In this document: one piece after another, positions 45,098 through 53,227 of the stretch
How positions within the stretch are numbered: the stretch's first letter is position 1
Layout of the letters: each line of letters starts with the position of its first letter
Assembly: GCF_022678485.1 (NCBI RefSeq)
Contig: NZ_JALBYP010000026.1
Location: forward strand, 248,001 to 312,000
Direction of reading: 5' to 3'
Length of the DNA stretch: 64,000 nucleotides
From: Aliiroseovarius sediminis
Lineage (GTDB): Bacteria; Pseudomonadota; Alphaproteobacteria; Rhodobacterales; Rhodobacteraceae
Position numbers and translations under genes: made by a program
The notes under the pieces: model-generated
Told to the model about the DNA's origin: nothing
Database searches by the model: none
The model's input: the letters and a program-made list of their open reading frames with translations, nothing else

Positions 45098-47110
45098 ATG
45101 CGCCTTTCGCAAGTACTTTTGGTTCCTGCCTCGTTCTTCGTCGCAGCTTTGGTGTCATTGTTGGTGGCAAACCTAACCGTTTCGTCGATCGAGCGGTCAT
45201 CGCTGGATTCGGTCAAGCGCGAGCTTTTCTTGCAAGGACACGAATGGACCCAAGTTCAGGCGGATGGTCTGCAAGTCATCCTGTCGGGTGTCGCACCCAA
45301 CGAAGCCGCGCGGTTTCGCGCCCTGTCCACCGCGGGGACGGTCGTCGATTCAACCCGCGTCATCGACAACGTGATTATCCCAGACGCCGACGCCATTGAT
45401 CCGCCGCGCTTTTCGATCGAGATTCTGCGCAACGATGCCGGCATCTCGATGATCGGGCTAATCCCCGCGAAATCCGACCGGGACGGGCTGAACGAAGATG
45501 TCCGCGCCATTGCCGGCGACGCCCATGTCACCGATTTGCTTGAGGTGGCCGATTATCCGGTTCCCGCCACGTGGGACGAGGTGCTGGCTTTCGCTGTCTA
45601 TGCGCTTGAGACATTGCCACGTTCGAAGATCTCGATGGATGCGGACAAGGTGGCGATCACCGCGCTGGCTGACAGCGAGGCCCAAAAGACGACCTGGACG
45701 CGCAATCTGAAACGTGAATCCCCGCGCGCGGCACGTTTGTCGATTGATATTGCGGCCCCGCGCCCGGTGATTACCCCCTTTACCCTGCGCTTCATGATCG
45801 ACGACAAAGGCGCGCGTTTTGATGCCTGTTCGGCCCACACGACCGAGGGCCGCAAGAAGATCATCGCTGCCGCGACCGATGCGGGCTTGACCGGTGGCGC
45901 CACATGTACATTGGGCCTGGGCGTGCCTTCGCCCGATTGGCCGGACGCCGTCGAAACCGGCATTCAGGCCGTGAAGGCACTGGGCGGCGGCTCGATCACC
46001 TTCTCGGATGCCGATGTGACGCTTGTGGCACCCGACACCACACAACAATCGGCCTTTGACCGTATCGTGGGCGAGTTGGAAAACGACCTGCCCGACCTTT
46101 ATTCCCTGCATTCCGTGTTGCCCGCCCCGGTCAAGATTGATGGTAGTGGCGAAGGCGAAGGGCCGCCCGAGTTCGTCGCCACCCGCAGCCCCGAAGGGCT
46201 TGTGCAGCTTCGTGGACGTCTGACCGACGATACCCTGCGCAGCGCGACCGAAAGCTTTGCCCGCGCCAAGTTCGGAACGGCCAATGTCTATCCCGCAACA
46301 CGGCTGGACCAGGACCTGCCGACCGACTGGCCCACCCGGGTTCTGGCCGCGTTGGACGCGCTGTCATATCTGACCAGCGGCGCAGCTGTGGTTCAGCCTG
46401 AGGTCGTGGATATCAGCGGCCTGACCGGCGACCAAGACGCTAGTGCCGCAGTCTCGCGCATCCTCAGCGAAAAACTGGGTGCGTCGGAGAATTTTCAGGT
46501 CAGTGTGGAGTATAAAGAGGAACTGGACCCGCGCCACGCCCTACCCAGCCCGGAACAATGTGCTGCCGACATCAACGCGGTGCTTGCCAAGGCCAAGATC
46601 ACTTTCGCCCCCGGTTCCGCGAATATCGAGGCGTCAGCGGCGGAGTCGGTCGATAAGATCGCAGAGATCATGAAGGATTGCGCCGATGTCCGCATGGAAA
46701 TCGCCGGTTACACCGACAGCCAAGGGCGCGAAGAAATGAACCTTGCCCTGTCCAAAAGCCGGGCCCAAGCGGTTCTTAATGCGCTTTTAACCCGCCGCAT
46801 TTTGACCACAAACCTGACAGCGGAAGGATATGGCGAAGCCGATCCCATCGCCGATAACACCACCGCTGCAGGTCGCGAAGCCAATCGGCGCATCGAATTC
46901 CGCCTGTTAGAAGCAACGACGACTGACGACGAAGACGGCGAAGCCTCGGACGATGACGCAACAGAACCGGACGACGGCGCCAGCAATTCGGACGCCCCTG
47001 ATCCGGCAGAAGAAGGCGACGATACCACCGACCCCGACGCAGAATCCCCGCCCGAGGTCGCAACCCCCGACGACGACGACGCCCGCCCCCAACCACGCCC
47101 TGAACGCTAG
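45098..47110 (+). CDS. OmpA-family protein with BON-like repeats and an acidic tail
   Basis: A 670-residue envelope protein. An N-terminal helix (residues 5-28) is a signal or anchor. BON-like modules follow (GLQVILSGVAPNEAARFRAL near 50). The OmpA peptidoglycan-binding domain lies at about 490-605 (ITFAPGSANIEASAAESVDK, IAGYTDSQGREEMNLALSKS, EGYGEADP, NRRIEFRLLE). The last 65 residues are almost all Asp, Glu, Pro, Thr and Ser. It probably links membrane and cell wall. It is followed after 24 bases by a small membrane coiled-coil gene. Confidence 0.85.
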   Translation: MRLSQVLLVPASFFVAALVSLLVANLTVSSIERSSLDSVKRELFLQGHEWTQVQADGLQVILSGVAPNEAARFRALSTAGTVVDSTRVIDNVIIPDADAIDPPRFSIEILRNDAGISMIGLIPAKSDRDGLNEDVRAIAGDAHVTDLLEVADYPVPATWDEVLAFAVYALETLPRSKISMDADKVAITALADSEAQKTTWTRNLKRESPRAARLSIDIAAPRPVITPFTLRFMIDDKGARFDACSAHTTEGRKKIIAAATDAGLTGGATCTLGLGVPSPDWPDAVETGIQAVKALGGGSITFSDADVTLVAPDTTQQSAFDRIVGELENDLPDLYSLHSVLPAPVKIDGSGEGEGPPEFVATRSPEGLVQLRGRLTDDTLRSATESFARAKFGTANVYPATRLDQDLPTDWPTRVLAALDALSYLTSGAAVVQPEVVDISGLTGDQDASAAVSRILSEKLGASENFQVSVEYKEELDPRHALPSPEQCAADINAVLAKAKITFAPGSANIEASAAESVDKIAEIMKDCADVRMEIAGYTDSQGREEMNLALSKSRAQAVLNALLTRRILTTNLTAEGYGEADPIADNTTAAGREANRRIEFRLLEATTTDDEDGEASDDDATEPDDGASNSDAPDPAEEGDDTTDPDAESPPEVATPDDDDARPQPRPER

Positions 47111-47134
47111 GCTAACAAGCAAGGACTTTCGCCG

Positions 47135-47464
47135 ATGAACAGAACCGAGTTTATCATCGTCACTGCCATCATCCTGTTCGTGGCCTTTGCGCTGGGGTGG
47201 TTTGCCCATTGGCTGATCAATCGTTTCGTGCAGGTTCCCGGCGATGAGATGGGCGAGCTGGACAGGATGGCCCAAGCCCTGCACGAGGCAGAAGAAACCC
47301 GCGATCAGGCCGTAGCATACCTGCAACAGCGCGAGGCCGAGATGTCCAATCAGCTGCACCAGACCGAGGCCGAACTAAGCGCTGCGATGGACGGCCTGCG
47401 CGATGCGCGGCATGAAGCCGGCGAATTACGCGCTTATATCGAACGTGTGCAGCAGGGCGCCTGA
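47135..47464 (+). CDS. Small membrane protein with a coiled coil
   Basis: A 109-residue protein with one membrane helix at about 6-28 (IIVTAIILFVAFALGWFAHWL) and a long charged heptad region at about 40-105 (LDRMAQALHEAEETRDQAVA and onward), typical of a coiled coil. Its position directly after the OmpA-family gene on the same strand suggests one transcript and a shared role at the envelope. It is convergent with the FMN oxidoreductase gene. No family recognised. Confidence 0.72.
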   Translation: MNRTEFIIVTAIILFVAFALGWFAHWLINRFVQVPGDEMGELDRMAQALHEAEETRDQAVAYLQQREAEMSNQLHQTEAELSAAMDGLRDARHEAGELRAYIERVQQGA

Positions 47465-47479
47465 CGCAAGGCGCGCCCC

Positions 47480-49525
47480 TCAGATGTCCTTGACCAGCCG
47501 CAACGCGTCATAGATTGCCGCGTGCGTGTTGCGCGCCGCCACCGCATCGCCAATACGGAACAACTGGAATGCGCCGTCTGGATTGGTGTGGATGGTCTGC
47601 GCGCGCCCTTGGGTCAGAGCGTTCTGATCCACCTCGCCCCGGTTCAAGGACGCTTCTTTCAGGTCGAAATACAGATCCGCCATCGGCACGGTGCCGTAAT
47701 TTACCACCACCTGATCATAGCTGGCCTGACGGGTTAGGTCGGAATAATCCGTGCCGATGGTCACGCGCAGACGGTTGCCGTCGCGGGCAATGTCCAAAAG
47801 CCGCTCGGTCACGGTGAAGCGCACACCCTTGGGCTGCAACGAGCGCATGTAGGGCACAAGGTTCATCGCCATGATATCGGGTGCAAAGGTGCGGTCGGGC
47901 GTCATGACCTCGACCCGCGCGCCTGTTTCTGCCGCGACTTCGGCGGCTTGCAGGGCCGGGTGGTCGCCACTTTCGTCATAGATCAGCACGTCGCCTGCGC
48001 ATTTCACATCCCCCGCGATCACGTCCCAAGCGCTGATCGCCAGATCCTGTTCGCCTTGCGTTTCAAACAACTCAAGATTGGGCAGGCCACCGGTGGCGAT
48101 GATTACCACGTCAGGGTTAAGCGCGATGATATCGGCGGCCTCGACCCATGTATTGAAATGAAACGTCACATCGCGGGTTGCGCATTGCGCCATGCGCCAT
48201 TCGATAATGCCGATCATCTCGCGCCGCCGTGGAGTTTGTGCGGTCAGGCGCACCTGTCCCCCGGGGTCTGGCTGGGCCTCGAACACTGTCACATCGTGGC
48301 CCCGTTCGGCGGCGACGCGCGCGGCCTCTAACCCTGCGGGACCGGCGCCCACCACGACGACCTTGCGCGCTTGGGTGGCGCGGGTAATCACATGCGGCAT
48401 GGTCAGTTCGCGCCCGGTGGCAGCGTTATGGATGCACAGCGCATCGCCCGCCTGATATATCCGGTCCAAACAATAGGTTGCGCCAACGCAAGGACGGATA
48501 TCATCCTCGCGCCCTTCGACAATTTTTTGCACGATATGCGGGTCGGCCATGTGCGCGCGTGTCATGCCCACCATATCCAGAAGCCCCGCCGAGACCGCGT
48601 GACGCGCCGTCGCCACATCAGGGATACGCGCGGCGTGGAAGGTGGGCATCCCAGTCGCCTCGCGCACCGCACCCGCGAAATCCAGATGTGGGGCAGATTT
48701 CATCCCCTGCACCGGGATCACATCGGTCAGCGCGGGATCGGTATGAATGCGTCCACGGATTACGTTCAGGAAGTCGATCTGCCCCGTATCTTTGAAGGTA
48801 CGCGCCATTTCCAAACCGTCGTGCGGGCTGATGCCGCCCTTTTCCGCCTCGTCCGCCGTATAGCGTATGCCAAGCAGGAACTCGGGCCCGACGCGATCGC
48901 GGATGGCCTGGATCACGTCCAGCGCAAACTGCATCCGCGTCTTAAGGGTGCGACCACCGTAAGGCCCGTCCAACCGGTTAGTTAGGGGCGAGAAGAACTG
49001 GTCGATAAGATGGCCGTAAGCCTCAAGCTCAATCCCGTCCATGCCGCCTGCCTTCATGCGCTCGGCGGCGTCGGCGTAATCGGATATAATGCGGTCGATG
49101 TCCCAATCCTCGATCACTTTGGGAAAGGCGCGATGGGCCGGTTCGCGGTGCGGTGTGGGGGCGACCGACGGCAGCCAATCACCCTTGTTCCACCCAGTGC
49201 GCCGCCCCAGATGGGTCAGCTGGATCATCACCGCCGCGCCATGCTCATGGCACGCATCGGTCAGGTTCTTGATCCACGGCACCACCTCGTCCTTATAGGC
49301 AAGGATGTTGTTAAACACGGGCGGGCTATCCTTTGACACCGCTGCTGATCCTGCCGTCATGGTTAAAGCCACCCCAGCTTTCGCGCGTTCGGCGTGATAG
49401 GCGGCATAACGCTCTTTCGGCATCCCATCTTCAGGGTAAGCCGGTTCGTGGCTGGTGGTCATGATTCGGTTGCGAAGGGTCAGGTGGCCCAATTGATAGG
49501 GCTGCAAAAGGGGATCGTTGGACAT
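47480..49525 (-). CDS. FMN/Fe-S NADH:flavin oxidoreductase, N-methyl demethylase type
   Basis: A 681-residue two-part flavoenzyme of the trimethylamine dehydrogenase/2,4-dienoyl-CoA reductase family. The N-terminal TIM barrel (1-340) has the OYE-type LTHLGRRTGW, EAYGHLIDQFFSPLTNRL and ADPHIVQKI. A Cys motif at Cys346, Cys352 and Cys364 follows, then a Rossmann pair (VVVVGAGPAGLEAARVAAERG). The closest known functions are demethylases of dimethylglycine or N-methylproline (DgcA/StcD class). Ala349 stands where a fourth cluster Cys is expected. It is downstream of the mttB gene with a 10-base gap. Substrate is inferred only from context. Confidence 0.85.
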   Translation of the reverse strand: MSNDPLLQPYQLGHLTLRNRIMTTSHEPAYPEDGMPKERYAAYHAERAKAGVALTMTAGSAAVSKDSPPVFNNILAYKDEVVPWIKNLTDACHEHGAAVMIQLTHLGRRTGWNKGDWLPSVAPTPHREPAHRAFPKVIEDWDIDRIISDYADAAERMKAGGMDGIELEAYGHLIDQFFSPLTNRLDGPYGGRTLKTRMQFALDVIQAIRDRVGPEFLLGIRYTADEAEKGGISPHDGLEMARTFKDTGQIDFLNVIRGRIHTDPALTDVIPVQGMKSAPHLDFAGAVREATGMPTFHAARIPDVATARHAVSAGLLDMVGMTRAHMADPHIVQKIVEGREDDIRPCVGATYCLDRIYQAGDALCIHNAATGRELTMPHVITRATQARKVVVVGAGPAGLEAARVAAERGHDVTVFEAQPDPGGQVRLTAQTPRRREMIGIIEWRMAQCATRDVTFHFNTWVEAADIIALNPDVVIIATGGLPNLELFETQGEQDLAISAWDVIAGDVKCAGDVLIYDESGDHPALQAAEVAAETGARVEVMTPDRTFAPDIMAMNLVPYMRSLQPKGVRFTVTERLLDIARDGNRLRVTIGTDYSDLTRQASYDQVVVNYGTVPMADLYFDLKEASLNRGEVDQNALTQGRAQTIHTNPDGAFQLFRIGDAVAARNTHAAIYDALRLVKDI

Positions 49526-49535
49526 ATCGTTTTCC

Positions 49536-51092
49536 TTAATACCAAGCGTCGTCCATTGACGCTTTCTTGCGGGCGATGAAATCTTGCAGCGCCTCATCTG
49601 TCGAAGGGTCAATCGGCGGCGGTTGGTAGGCGGCCAGTTGCGCTTTCCAGCGCAGGTTGGCGCGGGTTGCCATGTTAACCTCGCCCTGTTCACCCCATGT
49701 CTCCCATGGCTGGTTGTCATCCAGCGCGCTGTCGTAATAGGCGGTTTTGTAGTGGCGCATCGTGTGTTGGGTCGAAAACAGATGCTCGCCCGGCCCCTGT
49801 TCAGCCAGCGCGTCAAAGCCCAGCGTATCATCGTTCACCGCAACCCCGTCCAGATAGGAATGAAGCGCGCCGCACAGGTCAAGGTCGAGCATGAATTTCT
49901 CGTAAGACATCGACAGAAGCCCATCCAGAAATCCGGCAGAATGAAGAACGAAATTCGCTCCGCATTGGACGGCTGACATCATCGACATCATCGCCTGTTG
50001 CATCGCCTGCGCGTCCGGCAATTTCGAGGTCGAGAAGTTGCCAGCACAGCGCAAGGGCAAATTCAGCCGCCGCGCCAGTTGTCCGTAGACCAGACTGCCC
50101 AGCGCCGGTTCTGCCGTGCCGAATGTCGGGGAGCCCGAGCGTAGCGACATGGAACTGAGGAAGCTGGCCAGCACCACAGGGGCGCCGGGGCGTTCCAATT
50201 GCGCAATCGCGCAAGACACCATGCTTTCGGCCAAGCATTGTGCGACCGATCCGGCCATGGTCAAGGGCGACACCGCGCCGCCCAGCAGAAACGGCAGGTG
50301 GATCGATCCCTGCCCCGCCTTGGCATATTCGCGGATACCTTGCGAGGTTACACCGTCAATCACCAACGGGCTGGTCGTGTTGAAATTACCCATGATGACG
50401 CAGTTCTGATCAACAAAATCGGCGCCGAACAGAACGCGGCACATCTCGACGCTGTCGGCGGCACGCTCGGGCGCGGTGATCGACCCCAAGAAGGGCCGAT
50501 CCGAGAACCGTATATGGGCATAGACCATATCCAGATGGCGCTTGTTCACCGGAATGTCGGTGGGTTCACAGACCGTGCCGCCTGAATGATGCAGCCAAGG
50601 GCTTGCCTGTCCCAGCTTCACAAAGTTCTGGAAATCTTCGATCGTTCCATAACGCCGCCCCTTGTCCAGATCCATCACGAAAGGGCTGCCATAAGACGGG
50701 GCGAACACCACATTGTCGCCGCCAATCTGAACATTGTTCGCGGGGTTTCGGGCGTGTTGGGTGAACTCGGACGGGGCGGTTTTCAGGATCTTGCGGATCA
50801 TGCCGGGCGGGAACTTGATGTTACAGCGGTCTGCATCCAGTTCCGTAACTTGCCCGCCCGCTTGGCGAAACAGAGCGACGGTTTCGGGGTCATCGCGAAA
50901 CTCGATCCCGATTTCGGCCATGATGCGTTCGGCCGTCGCCTCGATCTGTTCAAGCGCCTCGGTGCCCAGAATGTCATAGGTCGGAATGCCGCGTTTGATG
51001 AAGGGGCGCTCCAGATGCGGATTCTGCCCGGGCTGGCCGTCACGCCCCGCGCGCGCAGTGCCACGGCGGCGCCGCTTAACGACTTCGTTCAT
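49536..51092 (-). CDS. Trimethylamine methyltransferase (MttB) family protein, non-pyrrolysine
   Basis: A 518-residue COG5598-type methyltransferase. Typical blocks are YDILGTEALEQIEATAERI, GIEFRDDPETVALFRQAGG, FAPSYGSPFVMDLDKGRRY, TQGI/TSQGIREYAKAGQ and GTAEPALGSLVYGQLARRL. Members without pyrrolysine act on glycine betaine, carnitine, proline betaine or similar and pass the methyl group to a corrinoid protein. No amber codon interrupts the frame, and no corrinoid protein gene is nearby. The start is ATG 51092, though the frame is open to 51185. It is the first gene of the pair with the flavin enzyme and diverges from tetR. Confidence 0.88.
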   Translation of the reverse strand: MNEVVKRRRRGTARAGRDGQPGQNPHLERPFIKRGIPTYDILGTEALEQIEATAERIMAEIGIEFRDDPETVALFRQAGGQVTELDADRCNIKFPPGMIRKILKTAPSEFTQHARNPANNVQIGGDNVVFAPSYGSPFVMDLDKGRRYGTIEDFQNFVKLGQASPWLHHSGGTVCEPTDIPVNKRHLDMVYAHIRFSDRPFLGSITAPERAADSVEMCRVLFGADFVDQNCVIMGNFNTTSPLVIDGVTSQGIREYAKAGQGSIHLPFLLGGAVSPLTMAGSVAQCLAESMVSCAIAQLERPGAPVVLASFLSSMSLRSGSPTFGTAEPALGSLVYGQLARRLNLPLRCAGNFSTSKLPDAQAMQQAMMSMMSAVQCGANFVLHSAGFLDGLLSMSYEKFMLDLDLCGALHSYLDGVAVNDDTLGFDALAEQGPGEHLFSTQHTMRHYKTAYYDSALDDNQPWETWGEQGEVNMATRANLRWKAQLAAYQPPPIDPSTDEALQDFIARKKASMDDAWY

Positions 51093-51141
51093 CGCAACCT
51101 CCCTTTTGCGAGTCCTCCATCTTACATATCTGTCATCATGT

Positions 51142-51170
51142 TTGACACCTGTGTCAAGTTTTCTTATACC
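51142..51170 (+). promoter_or_regulatory. tetR promoter overlapped by a perfect 16-bp operator
   Basis: A perfect palindrome TTGACAC-CT-GTGTCAA (51142-51157) lies between the divergent tetR and mttB genes. Its left arm also supplies a -35 TTGACA; a -10 TATACC follows after 17 bases (51165-51170). The start codon is only 6 bases further on, so the mRNA would begin at or next to the AUG. Palindrome and spacing are seen directly; binding by the adjacent TetR is inferred. Confidence 0.72.
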
Positions 51171-51176
51171 CCATCC

Positions 51177-51794
51177 ATGAACCAATTGTCACCAAACCGC
51201 CCACGCGCCTCGGACCAGATGTGGCTGGATGCGGCTCTGGACCTGTTAGTGGAAGCCGGGGTTGACGCCGTTAAGGTCATGCCGCTGGCCAAGCAATTGG
51301 GGCTGACTCGCACCGGGTTCTATCACCATTTCCGCGATCGCGAGGCATTGCTGGACGCAATGATTGCCCGCTGGGAAGACAAGAACACCGGCAATTTGAT
51401 CGACCGGTGCGACGCCTATGCGGAAACCATCTGCGAAGCTATGTTCAACCTGCAGGATTGCTGGGTCGACTGGGATCTGTTCGACGCCCCGCTGGACAAC
51501 GCCATCCGGCACTGGGCCCGAACCGATGCCGACCTAAAACAGCGACTAGATCAGGCAGACAACCGCCGGAAAACCGCGATTGTCGCGATGTTCCAACGCT
51601 TTGGATATGAAGCCGATGACGCCGAAATTCGCGCAATGACGATCCTTTATACTCAGGCCGGGTATATCGCGATGGAGATCGCCGAAGCCCCGGCCGATCG
51701 GATCGCCCGCGTTCCCGCCTATGTGCGGCTGTTCACCGGCCAAGACCCATCAAGAAACGAGGTTGAGCGTTTCCGTGCGCGCCACGGCTTTTGA
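51177..51794 (+). CDS. TetR/AcrR family transcriptional regulator
   Basis: A 205-residue repressor-type protein. The N-terminal DNA-binding part is DAALDLLVEAGVDAVKVMPL and KQLGLTRTGFYHHFRDREAL (about 17-57), with the classic TGFYHHF recognition helix. The C-terminal ligand domain is helical with several Trp. ATG at 51177 has no ribosome site; the likely promoter gives a leaderless message. It diverges from the mttB gene, which it probably controls. Ligand unknown. Confidence 0.9.
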   Translation: MNQLSPNRPRASDQMWLDAALDLLVEAGVDAVKVMPLAKQLGLTRTGFYHHFRDREALLDAMIARWEDKNTGNLIDRCDAYAETICEAMFNLQDCWVDWDLFDAPLDNAIRHWARTDADLKQRLDQADNRRKTAIVAMFQRFGYEADDAEIRAMTILYTQAGYIAMEIAEAPADRIARVPAYVRLFTGQDPSRNEVERFRARHGF

Positions 51795-51814
51795 AAGCGG
51801 TACGTGCAGTGGTC

Positions 51815-53203
51815 TTATGCCTCGTGGTCGATTTCCTTGGGCAAAGTCATAAGGAACGCCGTGCCGTCCGGCCCCGACTTTTCCAACTTCAACGTACCAC
51901 CGTGGCCGCGCACCAGTTCCGCAGCGATGGCCAACCCAAGGCCAGACCCCCCTTTGCGGTTGGTGCCAGCGAAGGGCTGAAACAGATGGTCTTTTGTCCG
52001 TTGGGGCAAGCCCGGCCCGGTATCGACCACCCGTATCTGCCAATCGGTGTCGGTCTCGGTCGCTTGCACCGCGACCTCGCCCGGTTTGCCCGATGTTTCG
52101 ATCGCCTGACGTGCATTGCGTACAAGGTTCGACAGAACGCGGTAAAGCTGTTCGGGATCCGCGCGCAGGGTCAGGCCTGCCGGAATATCCTCGGCAAAGG
52201 AAATGTCGTGGTCACCCGCTGACAGCCGTTCGCTGTCAAAAATATCCCCCGTCAGATCGGCCAACGTAATCCAGTTCAGCGACGGGGCGGGTTCTTCCGC
52301 CTTGCCGAAAGTCAACGTGTTTTCACACAGGCTGACCGCGCGGTGGATTGAATTTACAAGCTTCGGCCCCACGCGTTTGACGGTAGGGTCCTGGCTTGTC
52401 TCCATCCGGTCGGCAAACAGTTGCGCAGTGGTCAGGATGTTGCGCAGATCGTGGCTGATCCGGGCGACAGCGCCGCCCAGCTGGGCCAGCCGCTCTTTCT
52501 GTTTCAATGCGCCGGTCAGCTCGGTTTGCAGACTTCTCAGGGCCTGCTCCGCCTCGCGCAGTTCGGTGACATTGGTGCTGGGCTGCATGATCCTGCGGGC
52601 GTCTTCAGGATCGGCAGCATAGTCCTTCATGTTGTCAATCACCCGCTTGATGGGCCGCACCATCAGCGACCGCACCGCCAAGAACAAAAGCCCTGCCGTG
52701 ACGACCGAGATGACCGCCGACAGATAGAAGATGTTCAACCCGTATTCCAGCATCGCCGCGCGCAGCTTGCCGGTCATCATTGTGATTTCGATTACCAGCC
52801 CGCCTTCGCGCACAGGGTCACCGATGACGCGGATTACCTCGGGTTCGGGGGTGAACAGGCGCAACATCGCGTCGCGGATTGATGTGTAGGGCGTCGATTG
52901 GCGCAGGTCATAGGTGCGATCGACCGTTTCAGGCAGCGGCGAGGACAGCATCAGTTCGCGCACTTCGTCACGGCGAAGGACGACATTATAGACCTCGGCA
53001 TTTTCCAGAAGCTCGGCTTCCAGATCGGGTGCAATGATGTCATCGGCAAGAAGAACCAGCGACGCGATCTGTGCGCGTTCCAGCCGGGTTTTCAGGTAAT
53101 CCTCGCGAAACCGCGCGACCGAGGGCACGAAGATCAACACTTCGGCCAGCATGACGAACACCGTCGTCAAGATCAGGAAACGGCCTGAAAGAGTGTTGAA
53201 CAC
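51815..53203 (-). CDS. Sensor histidine kinase, no adjacent response regulator
   Basis: A 462-residue membrane kinase. Two helices (about 8-28 and 160-182) enclose a periplasmic sensor with IIAPDLEAELLENAEVYNVVL. A HAMP-like linker follows (RPIKRVIDNMKDYAAD). The phospho-acceptor His is in ARISHDLRNILTT near 250; the ATPase domain has NLVRNARQAIE, VVDTGPGLP, LFQPFAG and GSGLGLAIA. All boxes are intact. No regulator gene is next to it; it is the third gene after the TMEM64 and disulfide oxidoreductase genes. Confidence 0.9.
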   Translation of the reverse strand: MFNTLSGRFLILTTVFVMLAEVLIFVPSVARFREDYLKTRLERAQIASLVLLADDIIAPDLEAELLENAEVYNVVLRRDEVRELMLSSPLPETVDRTYDLRQSTPYTSIRDAMLRLFTPEPEVIRVIGDPVREGGLVIEITMMTGKLRAAMLEYGLNIFYLSAVISVVTAGLLFLAVRSLMVRPIKRVIDNMKDYAADPEDARRIMQPSTNVTELREAEQALRSLQTELTGALKQKERLAQLGGAVARISHDLRNILTTAQLFADRMETSQDPTVKRVGPKLVNSIHRAVSLCENTLTFGKAEEPAPSLNWITLADLTGDIFDSERLSAGDHDISFAEDIPAGLTLRADPEQLYRVLSNLVRNARQAIETSGKPGEVAVQATETDTDWQIRVVDTGPGLPQRTKDHLFQPFAGTNRKGGSGLGLAIAAELVRGHGGTLKLEKSGPDGTAFLMTLPKEIDHEA

Positions 53204-53227
53204 AGTACGCGCTCCGCCCTAGGTTTG

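Noticed and set aside
49536-51092. A pyrrolysine-containing MttB read through an amber codon
   Set aside because: The frame is continuous from ATG to stop, so pyrrolysine decoding is not needed.
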